Source of the DNA: Alloascoidea africana
Lineage: Eukaryota > Ascomycota > Alloascoideomycetes > Alloascoideales > Alloascoideaceae
Direction of reading: 5' to 3'
Length of the DNA stretch: 64,000 bases
NCBI GenBank assembly: GCA_030581615.1
Contig: JAKTTT010000051.1
Location: 81,275-145,274 of the forward strand
How positions within the stretch are numbered: the first letter of the stretch is position 1; every line of letters begins with the position of its first letter. Below the pieces are notes generated by a model. That model was not told where the DNA came from. It saw nothing but the letters and a program-made list of their open reading frames with translations, and did no database searches. Position numbers and translations under genes: made by a program. Below, piece after piece: positions 24,669-35,867 of this stretch.

Positions 24669-27065
24669 ATGATCCACTTTAGACGTAATAAACAGCTACC
24701 GACAAGTAGTGGTGCCGTGGCTGGGGCCAGGGACAAGGCCTCCAACATCCCCAGGTCTTCTCCCGCATTGGACAAGCGCGGCAGAGGGGTGTTCCCGGCT
24801 ACTGGTGCTCAGGATATGCTATCTGCTTTTGAGATCCCAAAACTCATCATTAAGGCTACCAAGGACTACGCTCCGCGGCGCTCGCAAGAACTCAGCTTTT
24901 CGAAAGGAGACTTTTTCCACGTTCTTGACAAGGAGGATGATCGTTTCTGGTTCGAAGCGGCCAATCCCTCCACAAATGTACGAGGTTTGGTACCTGTTTC
25001 TCACTTTGAGATTGTCTCACGGAACCTCGTGAAACAAAACCCAAAAAAGATTTCAGTCATAACTTCTTTACCAGGCAGGACCATGGAAAAGAACTCTGCG
25101 GAAGAGTCTCCAGCTAGCATCTGCAGTAGCACCAAGACTGGGAAGGCTTCGCTATCTTCGAATTCTCTATCTCCATCTTTTTCAAACTCACCTTCCACCC
25201 CAGCCCCAGCCCCAGGGTCATGGACGACAGTGCCAACAATGGGCCTGGGAATTACCGCCTCGAACAGTCCCAGCTCCAGTTCGACTGGTTGCCTGCACAT
25301 GCCGCAAAAAGATGGCGCTCGTAATTTTTCAAATGTTTCACGGACCAATGCACCAAATTACTCCCAGTCGGCTCCTTACCCCTTACAAAGCCGCATTCAG
25401 CCGCCAACCCAAGTACAATCTTCAATTCACTCCTCCTCGACCGTGAATGTGGTGCACAGCAATAATAATAATAATAATCATAATCATCATAGGGGCCTGC
25501 AGCCCAGCCGTCCCGAAAAAGTGGAGGTCATTGGCCTGGTCAAATACGAATTCGTAGGTTTGCAGGAGGCTGAACTTTCAGCCAAACCCGGGGATCACAT
25601 CACAATATGCGCTCATGTCAACTACGAATGGTTTCTGGCCAAGCCAATAGGTATGAGCATGGGGAGGAAGAAACAGTGGCAGGATGAACAAGCTGAGACA
25701 AAACAATCTGCTGGGCCAGGATTCATACCCGTTTCTTACATTCAGCTGTTTGATGTTACGAATAAGCTTCTTGTATCGAAAGAAGACGAGCACGACTTTA
25801 TCGACGCTTCCAAAATTCCCGACTTGGATAATTGTAATGATCCTCAACGTATAGAAGATTCGCTTGGCATTAATACCTCCACTGATGGGAGCCGATATCA
25901 GGAAAATGGCACAGAGCAACAAGAACAACGAATGTACGAGCAAAAAGACGACGAAGATGACGAAGAAGACATAGTGGAAAAGAGTATAATGAAAGCGAGA
26001 AAGAGAAGAGCAGAGCATTCATTGTCTGTTGACAGTCTCACACATTTTCTATACAACCAGATGCGTTTATCTCAGGTCTGGGAAGAACCTCGTATTCTCA
26101 GTGCCTCAATACCCAGATGTTCTTTCTCAAAAACACGCTACTGGTACTTTATCACCTGTGAACTGAGCTGTGGATCTCGCCGGAAATTGTGGAGAAACTA
26201 TCAAGACTTTCACGAGTTACAAATGCTACTACACAGAAAGTTCCCAGCAGAATCAATCGACAAGGAAGAGAGAATCATACCCGAGCTACCGTCCCCTTGT
26301 ACCACCTTCAACGAGACCGTGGAGAACCAGAAACGCATGGACTTGGACTGCTACTTACAGAAACTCATACAGCTGCCAAAATACATCAGCCATTCGGCTC
26401 TGGTTCTAAAGTGGTTTCAACCCAGGGATGGAGACGTGAGCATCGAACGTGCAAGTAGACCCAAGACCAAAAGAGTCTCTTCTCAAGATGGTTCTCATAG
26501 TAATGGAACAACTTCTGGGGCAGCTAACATCTCAATGGACACGATATTTGAACGATCAGGATTTACAAGCACAGATACAAGTATGACAGGTACTAACGGC
26601 AGTACGAGCTCTCTTGAATCAGGGACTCTAAATCCTTATTCATCCCCAGCTTCAACTTTAGATGACCATTGGTCTCCGCTAAATTTGAAAACTCGAAAAC
26701 CTTCAACTTCCCCGACGTCTCCAACCGCCCTGCCTTCACCAACAACTGAGAGATCAATATCAACAGCTTCACCGAACTCACCAAAGTTAGAAACAACACC
26801 GAACGACGTCACTAGCTCTTTAATCAAGGTAAAAGTGTTCCACGGTGACGTCATTATCGCTTTTAAAATAGCGAAAAACGCCACGTTAAACGGGATAGTT
26901 TCAAAGATTTATGAAAAATTGGGGACAGATGATTTGACATTGATGTATCCAACTCAAGGTCCTCGTCAATATGCCTATCTATACGACGACGAAGATAGCC
27001 TAAAGAAAGCGATTACCGTGGACAAACGCGGTAGGCTAAAGTTGGTTGTTTATGCAAAAAACTGA
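24669..27065 (+). CDS. BEM1: Bem1, scaffold for Cdc42 polarity signalling
   Basis: The 798-residue product has the complete Bem1 order: SH3-1 (about 56-117, ATKDYAPRRSQELSFSKGD to VRGLVPVSHFEIV), a Ser/Pro/Asn-rich linker with an Asn run near 260, SH3-2 (about 286-360, GLVKYEFVGLQEAELSAKPGD), an acidic patch, a PX domain (about 480-582, with RRKLWRNYQDFHELQ and a proline-rich loop), a long Ser/Thr/Pro linker and a C-terminal PB1 domain (about 718-798, ending in YLYDDEDSLKKAI). Bem1 binds Cdc24 through PB1, PAK kinases through SH3-2, and phosphoinositides through PX, and so builds the Cdc42 feedback loop at the bud site. It is longer than the 551-residue S. cerevisiae protein mainly through linkers. 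The identification is firm. Confidence 0.96.
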   Translation: MIHFRRNKQLPTSSGAVAGARDKASNIPRSSPALDKRGRGVFPATGAQDMLSAFEIPKLIIKATKDYAPRRSQELSFSKGDFFHVLDKEDDRFWFEAANPSTNVRGLVPVSHFEIVSRNLVKQNPKKISVITSLPGRTMEKNSAEESPASICSSTKTGKASLSSNSLSPSFSNSPSTPAPAPGSWTTVPTMGLGITASNSPSSSSTGCLHMPQKDGARNFSNVSRTNAPNYSQSAPYPLQSRIQPPTQVQSSIHSSSTVNVVHSNNNNNNHNHHRGLQPSRPEKVEVIGLVKYEFVGLQEAELSAKPGDHITICAHVNYEWFLAKPIGMSMGRKKQWQDEQAETKQSAGPGFIPVSYIQLFDVTNKLLVSKEDEHDFIDASKIPDLDNCNDPQRIEDSLGINTSTDGSRYQENGTEQQEQRMYEQKDDEDDEEDIVEKSIMKARKRRAEHSLSVDSLTHFLYNQMRLSQVWEEPRILSASIPRCSFSKTRYWYFITCELSCGSRRKLWRNYQDFHELQMLLHRKFPAESIDKEERIIPELPSPCTTFNETVENQKRMDLDCYLQKLIQLPKYISHSALVLKWFQPRDGDVSIERASRPKTKRVSSQDGSHSNGTTSGAANISMDTIFERSGFTSTDTSMTGTNGSTSSLESGTLNPYSSPASTLDDHWSPLNLKTRKPSTSPTSPTALPSPTTERSISTASPNSPKLETTPNDVTSSLIKVKVFHGDVIIAFKIAKNATLNGIVSKIYEKLGTDDLTLMYPTQGPRQYAYLYDDEDSLKKAITVDKRGRLKLVVYAKN

Positions 27066-28274
27066 ACGATGTATGAGAAATGCTGGCTCTCTTTTTTTAT
27101 TCCCTTTTCTCGCTCTCTCTATGTGTACTTTTGAGGTCTTAGGCTCTGGATAGTCTAGTTTTTGATTAGTATTTCTTGTTTTATTTTTTGGATCAGCGCC
27201 GCTGCTGGTTTCTTATTTCTTATGCCATTTCCCCACAATTAAGGGTTTTATGATTCGTCACCTGTTTTGCTTCCATAGATGTTTTCCCTTCTTTTTGGTT
27301 TTGACTTTCATATTATGTCCATACTTTTACGCTCTGGCGATACAACTTCATGTGCTGTCTCGTCTTATCTACACAACAGTGAAATGTAATTACTTCAGTT
27401 CTAGTTCCAGTAATAATAGTAAGAGTTGTTTGCTTAGGCTCATGAGATTGTGGAAGAATCGGGACTAGCTCCACTCAACCCCGTTCAAATTTTCTTCTTT
27501 AAACGCAAAAACACGCACCATGAAGAGAGCAGCATTGTTTGACTAGGTTTTTCAACCTTCTTCGCTACACATCTTTCAATGCTGAACAGCGCTGGTTTTG
27601 CTGGTTTTGGAGAGTGAGGTGTCAAGCATGATTGAGTCAGATAGACTAATAATCATCACGCTTTCAAGGATTAAACAAAGAAAAAAGGAAAAACCTTTCA
27701 TAGTCAAATGGAGACACGCTAGGTCTTTTCTACCCATTGGCTGGCTCCACTCTTGTTGTTTGATCCCTCCAACCTTGAGGACTAAACCGTAGTAGTAGGG
27801 CGAATAGGACAGGGGAATAGGGCGGCGCGCGCGCACCATCTTTGTCTTTTTCAAATTTGGGCATTTTTAACTCTATAGATGGCGCCATAATCTCGACTTG
27901 GTTCTTAGAGGATGCCCGCAAACACTTGAATCCCTCTGTCGGAGTCCTTCTCTTCAGTCAAAAAGCCTTGCGCAATTTGCAATTCCCATCCCGGAAAAAA
28001 GCGTGCTTTTGTGTGAAATTCCCATCCTTCCCCGTCGTCGTTTTCTCTCTATCTATCTCCTACCTACCAGTGGCCAATGATGGTAATGCTGTAGAACTGC
28101 TGGCCCGGAGAGCCAACTGCAGCCCAAACTCTCGCTGGTAATCAGATAAAGCAGGAGACTAAGCAATCAAGAGCCATTGCTCAGCACTAGCCTCTCCTTT
28201 ATTATGTAGTCATCTACTCCGTCTCTTCTCTACACCGTCCACCATCTCTTCCTCCTGGTCCGGGCTCAATTGAG
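27066..28274. other. Intergenic, BEM1 to membrane-protein gene
   Basis: This 1.2 kb stretch lies between two plus-strand genes. It holds a short alternating GC tract (GCGCGCGC near 27825) and pyrimidine-rich DNA before the next ATG. The frame at 27842-28141 is not protein-like. No RNA gene was seen. Confidence 0.45.
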
Positions 28275-29816
28275 ATGACGACGACGGGAAGGACCTCTCG
28301 CCAATTGAAGTTGAGAGCGCGTCCAAGCCATCTTCTCGTCATTGTCCCCTCCTGTATCGTCCTCATACTGGTTTCTCTGCTACCGCTTTACTACTTTCCG
28401 GGCTTTAACAATGTCAAGGATGGATACGAGATATTCAGGTACGAAACCTACAGAGCCGTCCTCGTATCTATCTCTGGAAGCTTTCTCTTTCGCGCTCTTG
28501 TCAAGCCCTGTATCGTAATTCTCTTCTCGCATTGTTCTACAATCCGCCTATTCTCTTTGCCCCCAGATCCCAATTCTAAAGCATCATGGCAAGCGAGAGC
28601 GGCAAGGCTCGGCCAAACTCTTTTCAACATCAAAAATGCTTTCTTTCTCACAAGCCTAGCAGAGATATTCTGTCAAGCATGTTTAATATCTATAATCTCT
28701 CTTCCCCAAGAAGATGAATTTAATGATGGAGACGGACATTATCCCACTATTCCAAAGTGGTGGCTCGTTTGGAAAATTGCATATCTCTTTGGACTTTGCT
28801 GGTTTTCTACTGGTTTCGCACTAGGAATGTGTCACCTGTTTCCCCTTCGGAGCAATGGCTTACGAAACAGGTCGTTTGATCTGAGATACGGGCCTGATAA
28901 CGAACATAATGACATGGATTATGATCACCATGGAGATGAAAATACCAACAGCAACCATTTTTGTGATGTCTATGATGATGAAGATGATGATGACGATGAC
29001 GACGATGACGGCAACGATGTTGGAGATGATGAAGATGATGACCGTGAGGTACTGAACTATCAGTCTCAATGCTACATTGACAATGATGTGATTTACATCA
29101 ATTATGATGCACCCCCGGTTCCAAGCTTGAGACGGACCTACTCTTCTATATCGTTTGGCAAGCACAGGAGCAAAAACTGGAAGATATCATGGAGTTGGCC
29201 CCGGATGGTTGAAATTCTACAACCCAAACAAGATACCTCACCGAGGTCGACCATCGAATACCCATATCAAAGGAGAAACAGTTTTGAAGAAACCCGCAGA
29301 ACAGTTGGCAAGCAGCAGTATCTGCAACTGAACCAGAGTTTTTCAACGTACAAGAGATACGGGACATTTTCTTCTGTCAGCTCAAATTCATCATGGGCAA
29401 CCAATTCCAGCTCCAAGCCGCCGTCATTCACTTCAGAAACGGCTTATAGCATCGCTCTGACACCTTTGAAACTTATCAGATCTGGAAATGTGTATCCTTC
29501 TTATGCAGTTCTCTGGTATCTCAGTTACATGCTGGGGAACATTGGCATGTCTTTATTTCTCGCATTATACTACATTGGATACGCTCTGGTATTTACCAAT
29601 TCCCATACTTTATTTGTGCTCGAGATTCCCATACTCTTCTATACAAACTGGTATCTCAATCTAATCACTTTGGGATCCATCATCTGGTACAACACGTGGA
29701 GAGAACTGAACTGGCATTTATATTTGGCAAAACCAAATCTCTACTTGAAAACTTGGTACTTGCTCCTTTCGGGCACAGTCTTTTATTCATTGGGATTAGC
29801 ATGTGTGCTTCTGTAA
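28275..29816 (+). CDS. Polytopic membrane protein with an Asp-rich loop, unknown function
   Basis: This is a 513-residue single-exon frame. Hydrophobic segments lie at about 20-42, 58-82, 115-138 and 165-188. A long hydrophilic loop (about 190-405) follows, containing an almost pure Asp tract (about 233-258, from GAT/GAC repeats around 28975-29040) and basic and Ser-rich stretches. A second group of segments lies at about 410-450, 455-480 and 492-513, ending one residue after the last helix. There is no cleaved signal peptide and no recognised transporter or enzyme motif. It is probably an endomembrane or plasma-membrane protein whose loop faces the cytosol. I do not recognise an orthologue. 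The reading frame is secure because of its length and membrane pattern. Confidence 0.8.
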   Translation: MTTTGRTSRQLKLRARPSHLLVIVPSCIVLILVSLLPLYYFPGFNNVKDGYEIFRYETYRAVLVSISGSFLFRALVKPCIVILFSHCSTIRLFSLPPDPNSKASWQARAARLGQTLFNIKNAFFLTSLAEIFCQACLISIISLPQEDEFNDGDGHYPTIPKWWLVWKIAYLFGLCWFSTGFALGMCHLFPLRSNGLRNRSFDLRYGPDNEHNDMDYDHHGDENTNSNHFCDVYDDEDDDDDDDDDGNDVGDDEDDDREVLNYQSQCYIDNDVIYINYDAPPVPSLRRTYSSISFGKHRSKNWKISWSWPRMVEILQPKQDTSPRSTIEYPYQRRNSFEETRRTVGKQQYLQLNQSFSTYKRYGTFSSVSSNSSWATNSSSKPPSFTSETAYSIALTPLKLIRSGNVYPSYAVLWYLSYMLGNIGMSLFLALYYIGYALVFTNSHTLFVLEIPILFYTNWYLNLITLGSIIWYNTWRELNWHLYLAKPNLYLKTWYLLLSGTVFYSLGLACVLL

Positions 29817-30047
29817 AGAATAGGAAAAAATTATACTTTAACAGTATATAATAATAACAATAGTCATAAAGCAGAATAGTAGGAATTAGATTTTAGTCGG
29901 CACGTAACATTACTATCTGTAGTGAAGAAATATCATTTTAAGAGCTCAACAATAATCAAAATTGGTTCTCAGGTATTTTAAACTTTCCAGTTTCCAGCTC
30001 TCTTCATATAAATATCCTTTGTAAAACATCAACAATAACAACAACCT

Positions 30048-30686
30048 TTAAGGGTGGCCTTGAGGATAAGGATAACCCTGTGGTGCCTGGTTGGGGACAC
30101 CATAATTGCCATAAGGATAGACCGGGTTTTCGGGGTTTATATATGGAGGAACGCCTTGTTGCTGGTGATTCATTCCCCCATAACCGTGTGGGCCTTGTTG
30201 CTGCTGTTGCTGTTGTTGCTGTTGCTCCTGCTCTGGTTGTTGGCTTTCTTGATATTGGTCTTCATCACCCATGCCATCCTCATCAGGAGCATTCTCCTCA
30301 GGGGCGTTGAGGCAAGCTTGGATCAAATTTTTGCCCTCAGGTTTCGTAATTAACGGCTGCAACTTTGGCGTGCTGAACGTGTAAACAAGACCGGTCTCAG
30401 AAACCACTAGCAATAAAACCTGGGTTCCAGTCAACACTGACAACTCATAGGCTTTCTTCATGATACCAGCTTTTCTCTTGGAGAAAGTGATGTGTCGCCG
30501 AGACTTGTCCTGAATAAATTTGATTTCAATCTTTCTTCGTTCCCTGGGGGCTCTGCTACCACCGTTTTCTTCATCATCGTCCTCATCAGCTCCTGGATTT
30601 TCGCGTTTAACGTTGGAGGACGAAGAAACAGTACTTGGATCAGGGGATTGCTCGTCCGAATAAGCGTCTGTGTGTTTTGACGACAT
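30048..30686 (-). CDS. MCM1: Mcm1, SRF-type MADS-box transcription factor
   Basis: The 212-residue product has an acidic N-terminal patch (DEDDDEENGG) just before the MADS box (about 48-105: RERRKIEIKFIQDKSRRHITFSKRKAGIMKKAYELSVLTG, with VLLLVVSETGLVYTFSTPKL as the dimerisation part). It then has an acidic stretch, a glutamine tract (CAA/CAG repeats at about 30193-30240) and a Pro/Gly/Tyr/Asn-rich tail. This order of acidic patch, MADS box and Q-rich tail is that of S. cerevisiae Mcm1. Mcm1 binds CC(A/T)6GG-like sites with partners such as Ste12, Fkh2 and MAT alpha proteins, and controls mating and cell-cycle genes. Its 5' end faces the large gene-free region, so its promoter lies there. Confidence 0.95.
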   Translation of the reverse strand: MSSKHTDAYSDEQSPDPSTVSSSSNVKRENPGADEDDDEENGGSRAPRERRKIEIKFIQDKSRRHITFSKRKAGIMKKAYELSVLTGTQVLLLVVSETGLVYTFSTPKLQPLITKPEGKNLIQACLNAPEENAPDEDGMGDEDQYQESQQPEQEQQQQQQQQQQGPHGYGGMNHQQQGVPPYINPENPVYPYGNYGVPNQAPQGYPYPQGHP

Positions 30687-32627
30687 TACTAAAATGCTAT
30701 CAAAGATTTTTGTTAGTCAACTTGCTGAACTGAAAACCGATGAGCAAAGCAGGTCAGGAAAGAAAAACAAATAAACTCGTGTGGTTTTTAAAACGCATAG
30801 TAGGCATAAATCCACAACTTGAATTTCAGCAGCAATAATAAAACGAGTTATCGATAATAATAATAATCGATAGAAAAGATCAACAAGAGAACACATAATA
30901 ACGCCTAAGTATCAAAACATCGACTTCCCCAACAACTCGATAATTCGGCAATGAGCCATATAAACGCGTAAACATGTCTTATAAAAACATAATAGGGAAA
31001 TGTAAAATCAGAAAAATCAAACTGAGATGTCCAAGAAAAAAAACAACAGTTATAAGAGGTGATAAATGGGGGGTCATAAGATTCACACTACCTGGTGACA
31101 ACAAACCGGTCGATAGTAATCAATCAGAAAAAAACATCAAGTCAAGATATCCAAATGGATGGTAAAATACTATTTGTCTTCAAAGAATTGATTTCATCTT
31201 CGCGTTTACATACCTAAGGTCTCACTTGATATACTTGTCTTGTCGTGTTTATGGTGGTGGGAAAAGCAGTAGAGACTTCTTATGTGTGTGTCTCCGTAAA
31301 TGGAATACACCCATACACACAAAGGACACAACCCATAACCTGTTAAAGTTCATGACTGCTTTTTTATTGTTAAAGATGGAATGCTCAAGCAAATCTCATT
31401 GTTTGGAAAGCATTGAATTTTTTAATTCCATTGAGTTTTTTAAGATTTTCATTGCTTTTTTCAAGTTTGGCTTTACCTTTTAGTTTCTCTGAGAAGTTTA
31501 TGTACCCTGAGTGTAGTTAATCAGATATTTTCAAGGTCTATTGTCAAACCGACATGCTATACTGGGGAATACTGAGAGATTGTTGTTACGATTTTCTTCT
31601 CAGATGTTCATATGATTGCTAGTCTCCAAGATTTGGAGGCAGTATTTTTTTCACATCTATAATGTGCCAGTTGTGAAAGAACTTGCTCTATACAGTGACG
31701 CCTTTAAAAATGACAACTCTAGTGGTTAGGCATGGTACTTCTAGTATAGTAAACATTTAAAACAATAGAACTATCTTCTTCATTGAGGATTAGATTCGTT
31801 GTGTGACTATCACAGGAGCTTCAGCCTTTAAGTTTTTCCTTTATTTGGTATTAACAAACGTTTTTTTTTTTCAGGTGTCACCAGTAATCTCTTGGTGGCA
31901 ATTGTTTTTCTTGAGCTGTTCTTTTGGGTGATTCTTTGATTGCCGCGTCATGGCCCTGCGTACAATAACAGAAATCTTGAGTTTTCAGAGCAAGTGAACT
32001 GGTAGAATGCTTGATATCTATTCTATACTTACAGAAACCTTCTATATTGTAGGCTATTGAAGTTATGAACAGGCATTTTCTATTTCTTTTTGTTACAAAT
32101 GCGTCATAAAATTTAACCTGCTTGTTTACGAAAGGGTATGATTGTATAGGGGTTGTCTTTTGTTTGCGTTGCCATTTACAACAAAATTAGAACTGTTTGG
32201 TATTGGGCAGGGTGGATCATGGGACAATCAGCAAGTCAAGCACTCTGACCCACATAGCGAGCGTAACTTCTCAAGAAAAATGCCGTAAATACTCCAGAAA
32301 AGCAACAGTAGGAGATTTGTATGAAAAACACAAGCATCATGTCCTCCACCAGAAACCAAGGACAGAGCTCCATTCATTAGTTTGGTTTCTAGTCTGCAAT
32401 CAGATATGTTTGTCATGATTTCCAATCAGCACAATATTAGTTTCCCGGAAAGTTATTAATGACCGCTAAATAATCACACTCGCCGATAGATAGAAAGATA
32501 GTTCGTTTATAATCAAATTAAGATATAACTTGATCCGTTGATCATTGTCACACAATTTTGGATCCGTGTAGTCGACCCGTTAGCACGATTTGAATTTGCA
32601 TATCTATTTGACACAACGAAAACATCA

Positions 32628-32990
32628 ATGACAACTATATTTCCTATGAGTGATCAAAAAGCTTCATAGAGGCAAGTTGGGTCTTGCAAGGAGAAACAAA
32701 AGATCCAAGAGACCATCACTATAGCAGAGTTATACTCGTTACTGTCAAAGGAAATTGATAATGTGGAAAATAGAATCGCATCAATTAAGGGAATAGTAAA
32801 GGAGGTCAAAGAAAAGCAAAAAGAGTGTGAGGAAGACATATCCTACTTTTACAAGAGAGAAGAGAAGAGAAGTGATTTCCTCCACTCCAGCAAGAAATCA
32901 TATGGAAAAGGCAAAAGCAAAAGGAATCTTGCAGAAACTAGTGCTAGAAGTTTACAACTTTATCAAATACATTGTTTCTATTTAATGTGA
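32628..32990 (+). pseudogene. Coiled-coil-like reading frame interrupted by one in-frame TAG
   Basis: From the ATG at 32628 the frame reads 13 codons to a TAG at 32667-32669, then stays open for 106 codons to a stop ending at 32990. The part after the TAG is protein-like and heptad-rich (IAELYSLLSKEIDNVENRIA, then VKEVKEKQKECEEDISYF). It could be a decayed gene or a small gene whose true first exon I have missed; the bases TAG at the break could also be an intron acceptor, but I find no good donor and branch site upstream. No family is recognised. Confidence 0.25.
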
Positions 32991-34650
32991 TTTTCCTCTC
33001 ACTATCACAGCTTTTGCACGGTTAACCTCGGAGAGCTTCGCTTGGTTTAAAGGGGTCTTGACGAGAGAAGCCATCCGTAAACTGACTATCATTTCGTCGT
33101 ATGCCACCAACCGCGTATAGTAGTCTAAGGAAGTATTGAGAGTTGATAAAGACCAGTTCGCTGCTCTTTTTTCATATGAATCACTCGTTTTTCTATCTCA
33201 TTCCTCGAATCAAATTCATCTACTTCTATCATTGGGAATAAGCATCCAACATGTACGTGATTTCATGTCTTTTCTTGTTTTCTGTATAAGGAAATGTCAT
33301 GGTGATTTTAACAGTCTTTAAGACCTTCCTAGGATTACAAGTGTTGTTTCTAGTTGCGTTCCAGTCTAGTCTAGTGGCAATCTTTCAATTCTCTGAAACG
33401 CTCAACAAACTGTAATTTGGCGATCTGAGCAATTTGGTCTAGTTACTGGTTTTAGCATTTAGTTTTTATTATTTTTTCGTTGTAGAAAAACATCATAAAT
33501 CCAATGGCCAGGGTATTTGGTGGATGAAACTATACTGATTGCTGCTCTCTGAATGTTACTTTGAGAAACTTTTGACTTAGATGGATATTTTAAACAAGAA
33601 TTCTTTCTTCGTTGCCTGTTTGTTTGGTTTGCACTCCAACGACGATTTAGATATGATAATAGCTACCCGACCATTTGTGACTTAATTTTTTATTATTTGA
33701 AGACAATCATAGGTGTGCGTGCTATGCTGAATGCTTTAGAAGACACAATGAACCATCAGAGGCCATTAACGTTAATTCTTGCCAAGAGATGGCATCTCTA
33801 ACAAGTCTTCCGAGTTACTCACCCTTGATTTTACAGCACAAATTTCAACTTCATGAGTCCAAACCTCATCAATGCGATTTGGATCAGCTCAGACTTTGTC
33901 TGCAATCTGGTTGCTTACATTTTCGAGACGCTTATCAATGTTCTCTAGTTTTGCCTTTTTTCTGTTCTCCTATTGATCCTATTGATGCCTTTATTTAGCT
34001 TTTAATGATGTTTGGGTCACCATTCTTAATACTCAGCTTTGAAGCTCACTTGTTGTTTCACTTGAATTAAGAATCAAGGCATTATTAGCTAAAATAAATC
34101 TAAAAAATTAACTAAGAAACATTTCCCTGCCATGGCGCTTGTTCAGAGAAAAGAAGGGGATCGTTTACTGCTTCCAAGTCCTCCGCTCTCCTCCTTGTAT
34201 TCTGTTATCCGAGTGATACTGGGATGGATAGAATGTTCTTTGATAAACTCCTTTCCTTTATTCACAAGAATTCTTCTGAATTTGACCATCAAGGAATCAA
34301 GTCTGCCAATAATGTTTTTCCTCATATATTCCCAATGATTCTACAGAGCATTTTAGATTTATAGTCAATCAGTTTAGAGTCGTTTAAAATCAGAGATATC
34401 AAATAAACACTACGGAAGAAAGTCTTTCAACCTTCCAATACTAGTTTGATCAGTGTTTTTACTGTTGAAGTTTTGACTGAGTACTCTGCCTCTACTTCCT
34501 GTAATATTGAAACTGGAATCGCCTGTTGAGGAAAATCCCCCATAAAACTGTTGTTTTTTCAACTGAGGAAGTGTTGTTCGAGGATCGTCTCAGGCAATAC
34601 AAGGATCGTTATAAGTTTGAGTCCTATTTTAAATCAATCATGAAATAATG

Positions 34651-34711
34651 AACAGCACTGGACTCGAACCTGTGACATTGTTATGAGTCTTGTCACTCTC
34701 CTTTTGTAGCA
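34651..34711 (-). pseudogene. tRNA-like relic with a perfect B box
   Basis: Read on the minus strand, this stretch has an anticodon-loop-like CTCATAA, then GGTTCGAGTCC, a perfect Pol III B-box/T-loop, then GCTGTTC and A, resembling an acceptor 3' strand. The matching 5' acceptor strand and a D-arm/A box are missing, and the spacing between anticodon and T arms is about 3 nt too short. It therefore looks like a degenerate tRNA-Met relic or an isolated TFIIIC site rather than a working tRNA gene. Confidence 0.4.
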
Positions 34712-35052
34712 TGTGCGTGGGAGGAAAGGAAGTGTGGGAAAGGTCAAGTTAATTGATCGAGCAGGGTTCAAACTTGTTAATCTGATATCTAGCGAATACA
34801 TGTTTTATTTAAGTGAAGTTATGTTTCGGGGTGATACGAGGTCGCATATGCGAGATTGAGTAAAACTACGAAAGAAAGAGTGTAGTTGTTCTGGGGTTTT
34901 GCGTAGTTTAGAATTGAAAAGTTAATACGTTTCCAGTCAGATACTACACCTCTCAAGTAATTCACTCTTTCCCTGTTTCCTTGTAGGAATTTCAAAAGCT
35001 TATGGAATAAAAATTCATTAGATTCTATCATGAGTAGAAAAAAGAAAAATAC

Positions 35053-35124
35053 TAGCGATGCTCGGTTTCGATCCGAGGACATCAGGGTTATGAGCCCTGC
35101 GCGCTTCCACTGCGCCACATCGCT
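35053..35124 (-). tRNA. Initiator tRNA-Met (CAT)
   Basis: The 72-nt cloverleaf has no intron. The acceptor stem is AGCGATG paired with CATCGCT, with discriminator A. The D stem is GCGC/GCGC with loop AGTGGAA, the anticodon stem is CAGGG/CCCTG with loop CTCATAA, and the T stem is CTCGG/CCGAG with loop ATCGAAA. The A1-U72 pair, the three G-C pairs of the anticodon stem, and A54/A60 in the T loop are hallmarks of eukaryotic initiator tRNA. The body is almost identical to the S. cerevisiae initiator except in the acceptor stem. A run of five T on the minus strand just downstream (35045-35049 region) is the Pol III terminator. Confidence 0.96.
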
Positions 35125-35867
35125 GTGTTTTTGATTTTTAAAAACCCTACTGAGTCACATCCGCTGGATGTGATGCTACTTTCAGAATATTCGGTAAGAA
35201 GAGTATCGATGAAGAGTATCGATGTTGTTTTAAGTATATTTAGAATAATGTATAGTTGATTTAGATATTATGGAAGCACTACTTAAAGAGCCTTGTTTAC
35301 ACAAAGGAAAAGGGGACAAGGACAAGAAAAGAATAAAAAGTTAATTAAGAAGATCTTTTGTAAGAATTCTGATTCTTACTCTTTGTTCCGAAAGAACAAT
35401 TGGTCACATGTGTAAAACGAATATTGATGATATGCATTTAAATATAGTTTCTGTAGCTTCTTTGTTCTTTTCTACAAGTTACCTTAATGAAAATTTCATG
35501 AACCAAACCCACAACCCAAGAGTTTAGGACTGAGATTCTGTTCTCTTACATGATTTTAAAATTCCTGTTTGAAACCGACAAAAACATTAATTAAAAGGAT
35601 GTTAACAATGGTCATAGAGTGTTTACTTGTTTGCTTCAATAGAGGAAAAGGTTTTTGAATCTCTTAGCTCTTGGTTTATTTTCTCCAATTATCTTTGATT
35701 CATAAGTGGTCTCTATATTACTATCTTTTTTCAGCGGGTTCCTTCCTATCATCATCTAAGTAAAAATAATGTTTGTAAGCATGTCATTACCGTTTACAAA
35801 ACATGTGTAAGCCTAAAAGACTCAAGTATCGATTTTTATTCCTTATGAATTTTACTTACTATATACT

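Noticed and set aside
30974-31165. 63-codon frame in the MCM1 upstream region
   Set aside because: Lys/Ile-rich composition as expected from AT-rich DNA; no motif.
34765-34780. GGGTTCAAACTT as a possible plus-strand B box
   Set aside because: It departs from the B-box consensus at key positions and has no A box or cloverleaf.
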